This document shows, piece by piece, positions 4,755-5,774 of a stretch of DNA of 5,774 bases. A program made the translations under genes and the position numbers. The notes beneath the pieces are model-generated. The model was not told the DNA's origin and did no database searches. It was given only the letters and a program-made list of their open reading frames with translations. The number at the start of each line of letters is the position of its first letter. Position 1 is the stretch's first letter. The stretch spans positions 1 to 5,774 of the forward strand of contig JAIDKJ010000032.1 of NCBI GenBank assembly GCA_029051835.1. Reading direction: 5' to 3'. The DNA is from Paramuribaculum sp. (lineage in GTDB: Bacteria > Bacteroidota > Bacteroidia > Bacteroidales > Muribaculaceae).

Positions 4755-5774
4755 ATGCACAAGCAGACATCAGACGAAAATAAACAGAATATAATAGCAC
4801 GTGGTGTACGCGTCAACAATCTGAAGAATATCGACGTGGAGATACCCCGCAACCGCATGACGGTGATCACCGGTCTTTCGGGATCGGGTAAGTCGTCGCT
4901 GGCTTTCGATACACTCTATGCCGAAGGGCAGAGGCGCTATGTGGAGTCGTTGTCGGCCTATGCGCGCCAGTTTCTCGGACGTATGCAGAAGCCGGAGGCC
5001 GATTTCATCAGGGGATTGCCCCCCGCGATAGCCATAGAGCAGAAAGTGAGCACCCGCAATCCGCGCAGCACCGTCGGCACTTCGACGGAGATCTACGAGT
5101 ATCTGCGCCTGCTGTTCGGGCGCATAGGTGTGACACGCGATCCGGTGACGGGCGAAACAGTGAGGAAGCACACCGTCGACGATGTGGTGAATGCCGCCTG
5201 GAGTTGTCCCGTGGGTACGCGGCTGACCGTAAGTTCGCCGCTGGCATTGCCTGAAGGCCGGTCGATGGCTACCCAGCTTGAGGTATTGCTCAAGGGTGGA
5301 TATTCGAGGCTTTTGCGCGGCAGCGAGTTTCTTGATATAGCCGGAATGCTCGCCGAGCCGGAAACGGTGCCGGCTTCGGCCGACGGGCTTGAACTGTTGG
5401 TCGACCGTCTGGCGGTCAGCGACGACAATGACGAGAAGAGCCGTCTGGCCGACTCTGCTGAAACTGCGTTTTTCGAAGGTCACGGCAGTCTGGTGCTGAC
5501 TCTTTATGATTCGGAGCAGCCCCGGAGGCTGGAGTTTTCCAAGCGATTCGAGTCGAGCCGCCGCCAGTTTGCAGAGCCGAGCGACCTAATGTTTAACTTC
5601 AACAATCCCTACGGTGCATGTCCGCGCTGCGAGGGGTTCGGACGTGTGATCGGCATAAGTGAGGATCTGGTGGTGCCCGACCGCAATCTGTCGGTCTATG
5701 ACGATGCCGTGGCATGCTGGAGGGGCGAGAAGATGGGCCAGTGGAAACAGATGGCCATAGCCGCTTCGGGTTGT
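4755..5774 (+). CDS. uvrA: Excinuclease ABC subunit A (UvrA), N-terminal 340 residues, cut by window edge
   Basis: UvrA is the DNA-damage-sensing ATPase of nucleotide excision repair; it acts as a dimer that loads UvrB on lesions. The first ABC half is clear: Walker A GLSGSGKS at 40-47, then [19 protein letters not shown], a strongly conserved UvrA stretch, and [16 protein letters not shown] with the Q-loop Gln at 96. Residues of roughly 120-260 correspond to the UvrB-binding and neighbouring regions but have diverged; the cysteine/histidine motif found after YARVG in E. coli UvrA is absent. The first zinc module retains CPRC (289-292) in [14 protein letters not shown] but has no matching upstream CxxC pair. 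The protein normally exceeds 900 residues, so about a third is visible, and the reading frame is open to the right edge. The ATG at 4755 is the only plausible start, since later Met codons fall within the ATPase core. Many Bacteroidota carry more than one UvrA; this may be the variant rather than the canonical copy. Confidence 0.95.
   Translation, partial: MHKQTSDENKQNIIARGVRVNNLKNIDVEIPRNRMTVITGLSGSGKSSLAFDTLYAEGQRRYVESLSAYARQFLGRMQKPEADFIRGLPPAIAIEQKVSTRNPRSTVGTSTEIYEYLRLLFGRIGVTRDPVTGETVRKHTVDDVVNAAWSCPVGTRLTVSSPLALPEGRSMATQLEVLLKGGYSRLLRGSEFLDIAGMLAEPETVPASADGLELLVDRLAVSDDNDEKSRLADSAETAFFEGHGSLVLTLYDSEQPRRLEFSKRFESSRRQFAEPSDLMFNFNNPYGACPRCEGFGRVIGISEDLVVPDRNLSVYDDAVACWRGEKMGQWKQMAIAASGC

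Noticed and set aside
4770..5483. 237-codon minus-strand open frame opposite uvrA
   Set aside because: The plus strand here encodes clear UvrA motifs. The antisense product has no recognisable domain and no promoter of its own.
1..5774. Mobile element, CRISPR array, prophage, toxin-antitoxin or defence island
   Set aside because: No repeat arrays, transposase or integrase motifs, terminal repeats or defence-type domains were seen. The gene content is core metabolism, signalling, translation and repair.

Overview
This window looks like core chromosome from a member of the Bacteroidota, most likely the order Bacteroidales. The best evidence is the promoter type. The proline tRNA and uvrA are each preceded by a TAnnTTTG -7 box with a TTG about 20-22 bases upstream, which is the Bacteroides-type sigma factor pattern, and no gene start carries a clear Shine-Dalgarno sequence. 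The coding regions are fairly GC-rich and the intergenic regions AT-rich. The protein types (a PiT transporter with a long helical tail, a ModF-like ATPase, and a UvrA lacking one zinc cysteine pair) fit that group. A family such as Muribaculaceae is possible but is only a guess.

Layout. Three genes lie on the minus strand and are read right to left: a sensor histidine kinase (4436 to 2997), a PiT-family phosphate transporter with a PhoU-like C-terminal domain (2859 to 568), and the first 143 codons of a ModF/PhrA-like double ABC ATPase (431 to the window edge). On the plus strand, diverging from the kinase, are tRNA-Pro(CGG) (4585-4658) with its own promoter and a strong terminator, and then the first 340 codons of uvrA (4755 to the window edge) with its own promoter.

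How they may work together. The kinase has one extracytoplasmic sensor domain between two membrane helices, then HAMP-like, DHp and ATPase modules. Its sensor resembles the PAS/Cache fold of PhoR/WalK-type kinases. It sits directly upstream of a phosphate transporter that carries its own PhoU-like domain, and no response regulator is encoded beside it here. A phosphate-sensing partnership is reasonable but inferred from position and domain types only. tRNA-Pro and uvrA appear to be independent transcription units.

Intergenic regions. The gaps hold several structured elements: an 18-bp inverted repeat between the transporter and modF, an 11-bp-period direct repeat and an inverted repeat upstream of the transporter, and a perfect 16-bp palindrome between the kinase and the tRNA. 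I see no CRISPR array, insertion sequence, phage gene, toxin-antitoxin pair or defence system. The window is largely ordinary housekeeping DNA, and the items worth a second look are regulatory or architectural.
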